A stretch of DNA of 64,000 bases from Micromonospora sp. WMMD1102 (GTDB taxonomy: Bacteria; Actinomycetota; Actinomycetes; Mycobacteriales; Micromonosporaceae). The stretch is taken from positions 2,604,001-2,668,000 of the forward strand of contig NZ_JARUBN010000001.1 in NCBI RefSeq assembly GCF_029626265.1, in the 5' to 3' direction. This document shows, piece by piece, positions 1 through 8,800 of the stretch. The notes under the pieces are model-generated. The model saw nothing but the letters and a program-made list of their open reading frames with translations. It was not told the origin of the DNA and made no database searches. The position numbers and the translations under genes are program-made. Positions within the stretch are counted from its first letter, which is position 1. Each line of letters opens with the position of its first letter.

Positions 1-679
1 CGAGTGCCCGGTGTACGCCGGCCAGCCCGCCGCCCCGGTCCGCCGCCACCGTCGCCGCGTCCCGGGCCGAGACCCGGGCGGCGATCCAGACGTCGTGGTG
101 CACCGGGACCGCCAGCAGCCGGCAGAGTTCCAGGTAGGACTGGCTGGCGGCGGAGCGCGGGTCGACGGCGGCGGTCGGCAGCGACGAGTGCCGCAGCACG
201 AGCTGCACCGTGCTGGCCGGCAGTGCCGGGTCGGCTGCCAGGGTGGCGAGCCAGTCCAGTCGCAACGCCGTCCGGGACTCCCCGGTCAGCCCGTCGGGAT
301 GCCGGATCGCGATCGCCGCGAACCAGCCGAGCGCGTCCTGGCCGATTCCGATCGTGCCGGAACGGTCGTTGACCGTACTGGTGACCGGGGTCGGCGAGAG
401 CACCACCAGCAGCGAATCCCCGGTGCCGGTCCGGCGCAGCGCGCGTACGCCCGCGCGGCGGCGTCGGGTCAGCCGCAGCCGCGCGCCGAGGACCTCGTAC
501 CACCAGCGGCCGCCCGCCCGGCCGAAGGTGCCGAGCAGCAGCACCCCGGTGGCGGCACCGGCCAGCGCGCCCGGCACCGGGGGCAGCGCGTAGGCGGCGG
601 CGCCGGTGGCGAAGAGCGCCAGCTCGACGGCGACGAGTTGGACCGTGCCGAACCGGCCGGTGGATCGACCGACAGCCAT
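1..679 (-). CDS. eccE: Type VII secretion protein EccE, N-terminal part (gene runs off the left edge)
   Basis: EccE is a peripheral subunit of the ESX membrane complex. The visible 226 residues begin MAVGRSTGRFGTVQLVAVEL, followed by a hydrophobic pair of segments (roughly residues 11-45, rich in Ala/Val/Leu/Gly) and then a soluble part starting RWWYEVLGARLRLTRR, the usual EccE layout. The family is normally 400-500 aa, so about half is missing beyond position 1. I chose the ATG at 679 because GGAG lies 7 nt upstream; an in-frame ATG at 691 lacks a good ribosome site. The gene diverges from eccB with a 70-bp gap. EccE is the least conserved core subunit, so the call rests on topology plus eccB and eccC nearby. 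Confidence 0.72.
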   Translation of the reverse strand, partial: MAVGRSTGRFGTVQLVAVELALFATGAAAYALPPVPGALAGAATGVLLLGTFGRAGGRWWYEVLGARLRLTRRRRAGVRALRRTGTGDSLLVVLSPTPVTSTVNDRSGTIGIGQDALGWFAAIAIRHPDGLTGESRTALRLDWLATLAADPALPASTVQLVLRHSSLPTAAVDPRSAASQSYLELCRLLAVPVHHDVWIAARVSARDAATVAADRGGGLAGVHRAL

Positions 680-749
680 CAACTCCGGCATGGCACACAC
701 CCTACGTGCCGACGCTAAGATGTCGCATCGACGCGAAGGCGGGGTGGGG

Positions 750-2219
750 ATGCGCAGCCGTCGGGAACAGGTGCAGGCCTACCGGTTCCTCATCCGGCGG
801 ATCGTCTCCGCGCTGCTGGCCGGCGAGCCCGAGACCAACGAGCTGCCGATGCGGCGGTACGCCCTGGCGATGCTCGGTGGCCTGCTGGTCGCGGTGCTGC
901 TCTTCGCCGGCTTCGGCGTCTACGGGCTGCTCCGGCCGGGCGGCCGGCAGCCGGTGGAGAACGCCATCATCGTGGAGCGGAACACCGGCGCGAAGTTCGT
1001 CTACACGCAGGGCCGGCTGCATCCGGTGCTCAACTGGACGTCGGCGCTGCTCATCCTCGGCCAGCCAGAGCCGGCGGTGCGGACCATGGCGGAGTCCTCG
1101 CTGCGGGCGGTGCCGCGCGGGCTGCCGATCGGGATCCCCGGCGCGCCCGACTCGCTGCCGACCCGGTCGGCGCTGCTGGGCCTGCCGATCAGCGTGTGCA
1201 GCGCACCCCGTTCGCTGACCTCGGTCGCCCGGGCCACCCATGTGCTGTTCGGCCGGGCACCGTCCGGGGGTACGCCGGTGGGTCGGCAGGGCCTGCTGGT
1301 CGATGTGGACGGTGGCGACCGCTACCTGCTCTGGAACGAGCACCGGCTGCGGATCCGGGGCAACGCCGTGCTCGCCGCCCTCGGCTGGGCCGGGATCCCG
1401 CCGGTCGCGGTCGGCGAGGCGTTCCTCAACTCCGTCCCCCCGGGGCCGGATCTCGTGGCGCTCGTCCTGCCCGGCGCCGGCACGCCGGCCGAGCCGACGA
1501 TCGGCGGGCAGCCGACCCGGATCGGGCAGTTGTTCCGGGCCGCCGGCAGGTCGTACGTGATGCTTCCCGACGGTCTCGCCCCGGTCGGCGCGGTCACCGC
1601 CCGGTTGATGGAGGCGGCCGGCCGTGCGGTCAACGAGATCTCCGCCCAGCAGGCCGGCGGGCTGATCGTGAACCGGGTGGCGGAGCCGCCGGGCTTCCCC
1701 GACGCGGTGCCGGAGGTGCGGGGGGCGCAGACCCCGGCACCGATGGTCTGCGCGAGCTACCGGGACGACGTCGGCGCGGCGGAGCATCCGGTCACCGTCG
1801 AGACCTTCGGCGCGGTGCCCGCCGAGGTCCCGCCGATCGACGGGCCGCCGGCCGCGACGGGGGCGGGGCCGGACGGGGTACGCCCGGCGGACCGGGTGGC
1901 ACTGCCCGGCGGGCACGCCGCCCTGGTGCGGGCCGCCAACCCGATCGGGGCGAACGCCGCCGGCAACGTCTATCTCGTCACCGACCAGGGAGTGAAGTTC
2001 CCGCTGGCCCGGCCCGAGCTGGAGAAGGTGCAGACCTCGCTCGGCTACGCGGGTGTCCAGCCGGTGCAGGTGCCGGCGAGCATCCTGGCGCTGGTGCCGA
2101 CCGGGGTGCCGCTCGACCCGCAGGCCGCACTACGGCTCTCGCCGCTGCCGACGCTCGCCCCGACCGGCCCGGCCGGGGGCGGCGGCCGGGCGCCGGAGCC
2201 GGGTCCCGGGCCCACCTGA
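750..2219 (+). CDS. eccB: Type VII secretion protein EccB
   Basis: This is the 489-aa EccB, a single-pass membrane subunit whose large extracytoplasmic domain forms part of the ESX core. It opens with the family N-terminus MRSRREQVQAYRFLIRRI, has one transmembrane segment at about residues 38-58 (LAMLGGLLVAVLLFAGFGVY), then the long repeat-rich outer domain. Two cysteines, in SVCSAP (about residue 149) and MVCASY (about residue 332), match the disulfide pair known in this family. Length is normal. The C-terminal 20 residues are a Pro/Gly tail. A possible -10 (TAAGAT, 716-721) lies in the short gap shared with divergent eccE. The next genes are on the other strand, so eccB appears monocistronic here. 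Confidence 0.93.
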   Translation: MRSRREQVQAYRFLIRRIVSALLAGEPETNELPMRRYALAMLGGLLVAVLLFAGFGVYGLLRPGGRQPVENAIIVERNTGAKFVYTQGRLHPVLNWTSALLILGQPEPAVRTMAESSLRAVPRGLPIGIPGAPDSLPTRSALLGLPISVCSAPRSLTSVARATHVLFGRAPSGGTPVGRQGLLVDVDGGDRYLLWNEHRLRIRGNAVLAALGWAGIPPVAVGEAFLNSVPPGPDLVALVLPGAGTPAEPTIGGQPTRIGQLFRAAGRSYVMLPDGLAPVGAVTARLMEAAGRAVNEISAQQAGGLIVNRVAEPPGFPDAVPEVRGAQTPAPMVCASYRDDVGAAEHPVTVETFGAVPAEVPPIDGPPAATGAGPDGVRPADRVALPGGHAALVRAANPIGANAAGNVYLVTDQGVKFPLARPELEKVQTSLGYAGVQPVQVPASILALVPTGVPLDPQAALRLSPLPTLAPTGPAGGGGRAPEPGPGPT

Positions 2220-2251
2220 CCCGGAGGACCGGGTGTACGGCGAGCGCCCGG

Positions 2252-2659
2252 CTACGCCCCCGTCCGGCGGGGCGGTGGCGTCCTGCGGAGCAGCCGGTCG
2301 CATTCGGCCACCTCGGGCGGGGCGAGTTCCGCCGCCGCCCGCTCGTACGCCGCGCGGGCCCGCCGCTGGGTGTCCTGGATCACCCGGGTGACCACCTCGC
2401 CGAGCTTGTCGGGCGGGTACTGCCGCAGTGCCCCGCCGCGCAGCCGGATCTCGGTGACAGTGCCGGCGCCGGAAACCCGGACGCTGACCCGGCCGTCCCG
2501 GCTGTGTCCCTCGACAGGCGTCTCCGCCAGCCGGTCCAGCTCACCGTCCATCGTCGCCAGGGCGGCGAGTGCCCGTCGGGCCAGTTCCTCGTAGCCCGCC
2601 TCGTCGTGCGGCGAGTAGACCAGCGGCACGTCGTCGCCCGGGTCTTCGTGTCGGGTCAT
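2252..2659 (-). CDS. YbaB/EbfC-family protein (ESX-associated), downstream member of a pair
   Basis: This 135-aa protein starts MTRHEDPGDDVPLVYSPHDE. Its middle reads as an alpha-beta-alpha unit of the YbaB/EbfC nucleoid-associated type: a first helix (YEELARRALAALATMDGELD), beta strands with VSVRVSGAGTVTEIRL, then a final helix (VVTRVIQDTQRRARAAYERA). YbaB proteins bind DNA as dimers; in actinobacteria such genes recur in ESX loci, but their role there is not known to me. The ATG shares a base with the TGA of the upstream gene (TGATG), so the two are translationally coupled. It converges with eccB, 32 bp apart. Confidence 0.7.
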   Translation of the reverse strand: MTRHEDPGDDVPLVYSPHDEAGYEELARRALAALATMDGELDRLAETPVEGHSRDGRVSVRVSGAGTVTEIRLRGGALRQYPPDKLGEVVTRVIQDTQRRARAAYERAAAELAPPEVAECDRLLRRTPPPRRTGA

Positions 2660-3120
2660 CACCCCTCCCCTCCCAACACTCCACCGCCGGCCTGCGGCCC
2701 GTCGGCGGGCTCGGCTCCGGTCCGGCGCCAGGCGTCCGCGCCGGTACGCCCCCGCGCCGGTTCCGCGCCGGTACGCCCCCGCGCCGGTTCCGCGCCGGGC
2801 GGCAGTACCTCGGCGGTGACGTCGGCGAGCGCGGCGCCGAGCCGCTGCTGGGCGGCGGAGACCGCGGCCAGCACCGCCTGCTCGACCACCGCGGGGTCGT
2901 GCCGGGTGATCGTCCTGACGAATCTCACCTCGACCACGACGCCCTCGCCGTCCACCACAGCGGTGACCAGGCGGGCCGGGTCGGTGCCCTGGTAGGTGCC
3001 GGCCAGCAGCTGCTGCCAGCGCGCCTCGGTCCGGGCGATCGACGCCTCCAGCACGGCCAGCTCGGCCGGGACGCCGTCCGGGGTGTCGCCGGTCCGGCCC
3101 GGTGGATCCTCCGTCGGCAT
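2659..3120 (-). CDS. YbaB/EbfC-family protein (ESX-associated), upstream member of a pair
   Basis: This 153-aa protein starts MPTEDPPGRTGDTPDGVPAE. It has a leading helix (LAVLEASIARTEARWQQLLA), a strand region (RLVTAVVDGEGVVVEVRFVR) and a helix (VVEQAVLAAVSAAQQRLGAA), the order expected for YbaB/EbfC. After residue 115 the tail is low complexity and contains an exact tandem repeat of AEPARGRTG (DNA about 2735-2800) that the family core lacks. It overlaps the next gene by one base. The pair could form a heterodimer, which is inference. It is divergent from the EspC-like gene at 3339. Confidence 0.62.
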   Translation of the reverse strand: MPTEDPPGRTGDTPDGVPAELAVLEASIARTEARWQQLLAGTYQGTDPARLVTAVVDGEGVVVEVRFVRTITRHDPAVVEQAVLAAVSAAQQRLGAALADVTAEVLPPGAEPARGRTGAEPARGRTGADAWRRTGAEPADGPQAGGGVLGGEG

Positions 3121-3246
3121 CGCCACCTCCGCAGCATCGTGCCTGTTCCGACTGATCCGTCGGCGTCCACGCCCCGACCTCCGCCGATACCACGATCCCG
3201 TCCGCATGCCTCGGTGGGCCGTGGGCACAGATGCCGGAAAGACGCG

Positions 3247-3275
3247 TTGGGACACTGTCCGCCAGGCACTATATT
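3247..3275 (+). promoter_or_regulatory. Candidate sigma-A promoter for the EspC-like/PPE-like pair
   Basis: TTGGGA (3247-3252), a 17-bp spacer and TATATT (3270-3275) form a near-consensus promoter in an otherwise GC-rich gap. Transcription would start near 3282, giving a leader of about 57 nt to the TTG at 3339 but only about 12 nt to the ATG at 3294. This is one reason to prefer the TTG start. Confidence 0.5.
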
Positions 3276-3338
3276 TTACGGAGAACCATCTCGATGTTCC
3301 TCCGTGCCAGCGAGCAGTCACAGACCGGGAGGACGGCG

Positions 3339-3737
3339 TTGAGCGTTCCAGACGGTTTCTCCGCCACGGGCGCGCCAGACGGGCTCGTCGCCGCTGGCGC
3401 ACCGGAGTTCCAGGCACAGCTACCGGAGATGCGGGCGGCCGCCAACCGGATCGCCGGGCTGGCCGAGGATTACCGCAACTCCTTCTCGCCGATCACCGGC
3501 GCGGTCGAGGGCACCGTGGCCGGTAACGCCGGGCTGCCCAGCTTCGCCACTGTGGCGCAGTTCTTCACGGTCGCCGTCTCGGCGGCGGTCCGGACCGTCG
3601 CCGAGGAGCTGGACACCCAGGCCGTGCAGGTCCGGCAGGCGGCGCAGCACTTCGAGGAGGTCGACCTGCAACAGCGGGAGCGGGTCGCGACCCTGCGCTT
3701 CGACGACCGGATGCCGCCGGGGACGGGGAGGGCCTGA
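3339..3737 (+). CDS. Small helical ESX-associated protein, EspC-like
   Basis: This 132-aa all-helical protein resembles the EspC-type ESX secretion-associated family: helix 1 (PEFQAQLPEMRAAANRIAGL), a turn with GNAGLPSF, then helix 2 (FFTVAVSAAVRTVAEELDTQ) and a charged end. The TTG start has GGGAGG 6 nt upstream; an in-frame ATG at 3294 with GGAGA is the alternative and would add 15 residues. Its TGA overlaps the ATG of the PPE-like gene by one base, so the two are made together and probably interact, as ESX substrates do. There is no signal peptide, as expected for a type VII substrate. Confidence 0.6.
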   Translation: MSVPDGFSATGAPDGLVAAGAPEFQAQLPEMRAAANRIAGLAEDYRNSFSPITGAVEGTVAGNAGLPSFATVAQFFTVAVSAAVRTVAEELDTQAVQVRQAAQHFEEVDLQQRERVATLRFDDRMPPGTGRA

Positions 3738-4807
3738 TGGGCACCGTCAGCTTCATGGGCCTGAAACTCTCCGATCCCGGGGTGGCCCAGGCACTGCTCG
3801 GCCCGGTCGTCCAGGCCTTCGTCCAGAACATGACCAACACCAGGACCGACTTCGGCACCGCCGCCACGCTGCCGAACCTCGTCGGTGCGACCGGCACCGC
3901 GCAGCAGGACCGTCGGACCGTCGCGCTGAACGCGTTGCAGCAGGTCAGCGGCACGGTCGCGCAGGCGATGACGACCACCAGCACCGGCAGCGCCCAGTTG
4001 CAGGCCAGCAAGGCCCGGCTCGACGCGATCGTCGCCAGCGCCACGGCCGGCGGCTACCAGGTGTTGCCGACCGGGCAGGTGACGCCGAGCGCCGCCCAGC
4101 GGGCATACTGCAAGGCGACCTGGTCACACGGCGGCGCCGCCAGATGGGCGATGTACGAGATGCGCGCCGCGCAGTACACGGCGCAGATCGCCGCCACCAC
4201 GACCCAGGCTTCCGCCCTGGACGCCCAGCTCACGTCGGCGTTGGTCAAGCTCGCCACCGACTATCTCAGCAGCCTGTTCCAGCAGGGGACCGGCGCCGGC
4301 ACCACCTCGCTGCCGACCGTTCCGGCCGTGCCCCCGCCGCCACCGCTTCCGACGCCGGACCTTTCTGTGCCGGGCGGCGCGTTCCCGGGCGGTCCGGTTC
4401 CGGCGCCACTGCCGGTGGGCAGCAGCGGGGCGGGTCTCGGCGCCGACGTCGAACTGCCGGGCGGGACCGCCCTGGCCGGGGCGGGCGGTGCCGGTGGCCC
4501 GATCGGCGGTGCCGGCGCCCTCAGCGGGGCCGGGGCGGCCGGGCTGGCGCTGGGCGGCGCCTCGGCCGGGAACCCGGCCGTCGCGATGCAGGGCGGCGTC
4601 GCCGGGGTCGGCATGACCGGGGTCGGTGCCGCCGGTGCGGCCGGAGCCGGCCGGGCGGCAGCCGGCACGTCGATGATGGGCGTCGGCGGCTTCGCCGGGC
4701 ACGGTGGTGCGGCGGGCGACTCCGGTGAGCGCGAGGCGGCGAGCTGGCTGGTCGAGGAGGGCGACCCGTGGGCCTCCGGTGACGCCCCGGACGGTGTGCT
4801 CGGTTGA
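3737..4807 (+). CDS. PPE/WXG-like ESX substrate with Gly/Ala-rich tail
   Basis: This 356-aa protein has two parts. Residues 1-190 are a helical domain with long Gln/Ala/Thr helices (for example QAFVQNMTNTRTDFGTAATL and AAQYTAQIAATTTQASALDA), consistent with a PPE-like partner of the upstream small protein. A polyproline hinge (AVPPPPPLPTPD) leads into about 130 residues of Gly/Ala/Val sequence. The end, REAASWLVEEGDPW followed by ASGDAPDGVLG, is acidic and ordered-looking, unlike the linker before it, and resembles the end of the protein at 10359. Classical NxGxxNxG surface repeats are absent. I infer that it is an exported ESX substrate; no enzyme motif is visible. Confidence 0.55.
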   Translation: MGTVSFMGLKLSDPGVAQALLGPVVQAFVQNMTNTRTDFGTAATLPNLVGATGTAQQDRRTVALNALQQVSGTVAQAMTTTSTGSAQLQASKARLDAIVASATAGGYQVLPTGQVTPSAAQRAYCKATWSHGGAARWAMYEMRAAQYTAQIAATTTQASALDAQLTSALVKLATDYLSSLFQQGTGAGTTSLPTVPAVPPPPPLPTPDLSVPGGAFPGGPVPAPLPVGSSGAGLGADVELPGGTALAGAGGAGGPIGGAGALSGAGAAGLALGGASAGNPAVAMQGGVAGVGMTGVGAAGAAGAGRAAAGTSMMGVGGFAGHGGAAGDSGEREAASWLVEEGDPWASGDAPDGVLG

Positions 4808-4846
4808 CCGCCGCCCGGCGCGGAGCCGGAACGGACGGATCGCGAC

Positions 4847-4877
4847 GGTAGCCGGGAGGGAAGTCCTCCCGGCTACC
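4847..4877. terminator. Bidirectional terminator
   Basis: A perfect 13-bp stem (4847-4859 with 4865-4877, GGTAGCCGGGAGG on the left) closes a 5-nt loop. It sits between the ends of two convergent genes (4807 and 4904), so it can serve both strands. Confidence 0.75.
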
Positions 4878-4903
4878 TCAGCATGCGGCAGCGACCGGAC
4901 CGC

Positions 4904-5200
4904 TCATCGACCGCTCTGGCCCATCATCGACGCCGCCCGCCGGTCGGCCTCCTTGAGCGACTCGCTCGCGTCCGCGACGACCGTACCGGCCTTCAGCACC
5001 ACCTGGTGGAACTCGTTCCAGAGCTGCTCCATCTGGGCCTTCCAGACCTCGAACTCGGCCCGGGCGTCGCTGTCCCACGGGATCCTGGCGATGTCGGCGA
5101 CGAAGTTCTTGGTGGTGACCTCGATGTTGGTGCCGTGCTTCTTGAGCTTCATGGCCGCGGCCTCTGCCTCACCGTGGACCATCCGGATCTGGTTGCTCAT
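4904..5200 (-). CDS. WXG100-family protein with a non-canonical W-D-S turn
   Basis: This 98-aa protein starts MSNQIRMVHGEAEAAAMKLK with GGAGGA just upstream. It has the ESAT-6/CFP-10 hairpin layout: two helices around a central turn. The turn reads ARIPWDSDARAEF, so the usual W-x-G is W-D-S. The second helix (WKAQMEQLWNEFHQVVLKAG) keeps the expected heptads. The C-terminus (LKEADRRAASMMGQSGR) has no clear YxxxD/E signal. It is immediately downstream of another WXG100 gene (90 bp gap), so the two probably form the heterodimer exported by this ESX system, as EsxA/EsxB pairs do. Confidence 0.85.
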   Translation of the reverse strand: MSNQIRMVHGEAEAAAMKLKKHGTNIEVTTKNFVADIARIPWDSDARAEFEVWKAQMEQLWNEFHQVVLKAGTVVADASESLKEADRRAASMMGQSGR

Positions 5201-5290
5201 GGGTTCCTCCGTGTGCACGGTTGGGGTGGTCCGCACGGGCGCTCCCGAGACGGCTTCCGACCCACCTGCCGGTCCGACCGGACGACCGGC

Positions 5291-5608
5291 CTAGGTGATG
5301 TTGTAGACGTTGATCGTGTTGACCGAGGACGACATCGTCTCGCTCACGTCGGTGAAGGTGCGGTTCACGTCCTCCAAGCCGACCCGCATCTCGTCCATCT
5401 TGGCCTGTAGGCGGCGGGCCCCGTCGACCATCTCGGCGGCCACGGCGTAGAACTTGTTCGCCGCCTCGCCCTCCCAGCCCCGCGACCTGAGCTGGTGCAC
5501 CGCCAGTTCGATGTTCTTGACCTGGAAGTTGATCGCGCCACGGGCGCTGTCGACGAGCTGTGCGGCCTGCTGGGCGTTACCCTCTTCGTGGGCGAATGTC
5601 TGTGCCAC
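5291..5608 (-). CDS. WXG100-family protein with canonical W-E-G motif
   Basis: This 105-aa protein starts at GTG (MAQTFAHEEGNAQQAAQLVD) with GGAGGGAAGC directly upstream. The turn RSRGWEGEAANKFYAVAAEM holds the canonical W-x-G between two amphipathic helices, and the length is typical of WXG100 proteins. It is the first gene of the pair downstream of eccC, with 194 bp separating it from the eccC stop. Together with the gene at 4904 it is the likely EsxA/EsxB-type substrate pair of this locus. Confidence 0.9.
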   Translation of the reverse strand: MAQTFAHEEGNAQQAAQLVDSARGAINFQVKNIELAVHQLRSRGWEGEAANKFYAVAAEMVDGARRLQAKMDEMRVGLEDVNRTFTDVSETMSSSVNTINVYNIT

Positions 5609-5802
5609 GCTTCCCTCCGGGAACTAGGCAGCGGCGGGACGCCAGACTCATCGGCGTCTCTATCCGGCCAGGGTAGCCGATGGCCGCCGCCCGCCACATC
5701 GCCCGAACGCCGACCCGCGGACCGGTGACACTTCAGGCCCTCGGGCCGGCCCGGCTCCCACCCTTCGGCCACCAAGCACTGTGGATCGCGGCAACGCCGC
5801 GT

Positions 5803-8800
5803 TCACTGTGGATCGAGCCACGCCGTCTGCACCAGGTTGATCCCGTCGCTGCGCCGGATCAGCGTGCCCCGGCCCGGCGGCTGCGGGCTGGGCCGGACGT
5901 GCCCGAGTACGGCGCCCTCGTCCGGGTTGCCGGACATCAGCAGTCCCGGGGTGTTCAGGTCGGTGAGCTGTTGCAGCACCGGCTCGTAGAGTGCCCGCCC
6001 GACCCCGCCACACCGGCGGGCCAGGATCAGGTGCAGCCCGATGTCCCGGGCCGCCGAGAGCAGATCCACCAGCCCGTCCAACGGGTTCCCGCTGCTGGCC
6101 GCGACCATGTCGTAGTCGTCGACCAGCAGGTAGATGTCCGGCCCCGCCCACCAGGAACGGTTGCGGAGCTGTTCGGTGGTCAGGTCCGGGCCGGGCAGCC
6201 GGGCGGCCATCGCCTGCGCGATCCCGCCCACCATCGCCGTCGCGGCCTGCGCGGACGGGATGTAGTCCAGCAGATGTTCGCCGTCGACCGCGCCGAGCAG
6301 CGTACGGCGGTAGTCGACGATGACCAGTTTCGCCTCGTCGGGCGTATGCCGGGCCACGATGGTCCGGGCGATCAGCCGGAGCAGGTTCGTCTTGCCGCAC
6401 TGCGCGTCGCCGAGGACGATCAGGTGCGGCTCGGTGTCGAAGGCCAGGTGCACCGGGGCCAGGTGGGTCTCGTTCAGTCCGATCGGGATGCCCGGCCCGG
6501 TGACGTCGCGCAGCTCGTCCGCGGGGAGCATCCGGGGCAGCAGGCGTACCGCCGGGGCCGGGTCGTGCCGCCAGGCGTCCCGGACCCGGGCCACCAGGTC
6601 GGCGGTGCCGCCCGGCAGGTCGTCCGGCCCGGCCCGGCCGTCGATCCGGGGCAGCGCGGCCAGGAACTGCAACTTGTCCCGGGTGACGCCGCGGCCGGGG
6701 GAGTTCTCGGGCACGTTCGCCGCGGCCCGCCGGTCCAGCTCGGAGTCGCTCGGGTCGCCCAGCCGCAGTTCGAGCCGGGTGCCGAAGAGTTCGCGGAGGT
6801 TGTAGCGGATCTCCGACCAGCGGGTCGCGGTGAGCACCACGTGGATGCCGAAGCCGAGACAGCGGGCGGCGAGCCGGGTGATCACCTCCTCCTGCTGTTC
6901 GAACTCCTCGCGTACCGTGCCCCAGCCGTCGACGACCAGGAAGACGTCGCCGAACGGGTCGTCGGTGACCTGCCCGCCCGCCCGCAGCTCCCGGTACGCG
7001 TCGATCGACTCGACGCCGAGTTCGGCGAAGCGCGCCTCCCGCTCGTCCAGCAGGACGCTTACCTCGGCGACGGTACGGCGGACCGCCTCGTGGTTGCGGC
7101 GTACCGCCACCCCGGACAGGTGCGGCAGCCCCTCCAGGGAGCGCAGCGTGCCGCCACCGAAGTCGAGGCAGAGGAACTGCACCTCGCGCGGGCTGTGCGT
7201 GAGCGCCAGCGCGCAGAGCAGCGACCGCAGCAGGGTGCTCTTGCCGGTACGCGGCCCGCCGACGATCACCACGTTGCCGCCGGCCCCGGCCAGCTCCACC
7301 AGGAGCGGGTCCCGGCGCTGCTCGTAGGGGCGGTCCTCGATGCCGACCGGCGCCACCAGCCGGCCGACGCCGGGCCAGGTGGCGGTGACCAGGCCCCGCC
7401 GCTCGTCGACGACCGGCTCGCCGAGCAGCGCGTCCAGCCCCGGCGCCACGTCCAGCGGCGGCAACCAGACCTGGTGCGCGGGCGGGCCGTGCCGCAGCCG
7501 GTCCACGATCACGTCGAGCATGCTGGTCTGCCGGCCGGCGTCGGCCCGGCTCCCGGCGGACTCGGCCGGCTCGTCGGGCACCGCCACCGGCAACTCCGGC
7601 GGGACCGGTACGTGCACGGTGCCGTACGGCATGATCCGGCGGCGTACCAGTTCCTGTGCCACCAGGCCGCTCGGCACGGCCGTCCGGTACGGGCCGGAGA
7701 CGTACGCGGCCCGGAAGCGCAACATGGTCTGCGTACCGGCCTTCAGGTAGCCGTGCCCGGGAGCGTTCGGCAGCTCGTAGGCGTCCGGTACGCCGAGCAC
7801 CACCCGGCTCTCCATTGCCGAGAAGGTCCGCAACCCGATCCGGTACGACAGGTGGGTGTCCAGCCCGCGCAGCCGGCCCTCCTCCAGGCGCTGGCTGGCC
7901 AGCAGCAGGTGCACCCCGAGGGAGCGGCCCAGCCGGCCGATGGTGACGAAGAGGTCGATGAAGTCGGGCTTGGCGGCGAGCAGCTCACTGAACTCGTCAC
8001 AGATGATCAGCAGGCTGGGCATCGGTGCGAGCGGTTCACCGGCCCGGCGCGCCTTCTCGTACTCGTACCGCGAGACGAAGTTGCCGGCGGCCCGCAGCAG
8101 CTCCTGCCGGCGGACCAGCTCGCCCGCGACGGCGTCCTCCATCCGGTCCACCATGGCCAGCTCGTCGGCCAGGTTGGTGATCACCGCACTGGTGTGCGGC
8201 AACGCGTCCAGCGAGGCGAAGGTGGCGCCGCCCTTGAAGTCGACCAGGACGAGGTTGAGTTCCTCGGAGGAGTGCGTGACGGCCAGCGAGACCACGATGG
8301 TGCGCAGCAGTTCGCTCTTGCCGGAGCCGGTGGCGCCGATGATCAGTCCGTGCGGGCCCATCCCGTCCTGGGCGGCCTCCTTGAAGTCCAGCTCCACCAC
8401 CGAGCCGTCCGCGCCGATGCCGAGCGGGATGCGCAGCCGGTCCCGGTCCGGGCGGGGGCGCCAACTCCGGGCCGGGTCGACCGCGCCCGCGTCGCCGAAG
8501 CCGAGCAGTTCGGGCAGCTCGGTGACCCGTGCTGTCGCCTCCTCGGTCTCGACGTGCCGGGAGAGGCGGTGCGGGGCGAGCTGCCGGGCCAGCCCGCGGG
8601 CCTGCTCGAAAGTGAGCCGGTCCGGTATGCCGAGCGACATGCTCCGGTCGCCCCGGTCCGCGGTGAGCGCCTCGGCCCCGACGTCCAGGCAGAGCAGCCA
8701 GCGGCCGGCGTCCCGGGGCACCATCCCGGAGAGGTCCAGCACGGTGCAGCCGAGCACGCCCGCACCGTGCAGCTGCGACGTCGCGGGCACGTCGCCGCCG

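Noticed and set aside
702..1916. Long minus-strand frame opposite eccB
   Set aside because: Antisense shadow; EccB on the plus strand has all the family features and the frame here has no domain or ribosome site.
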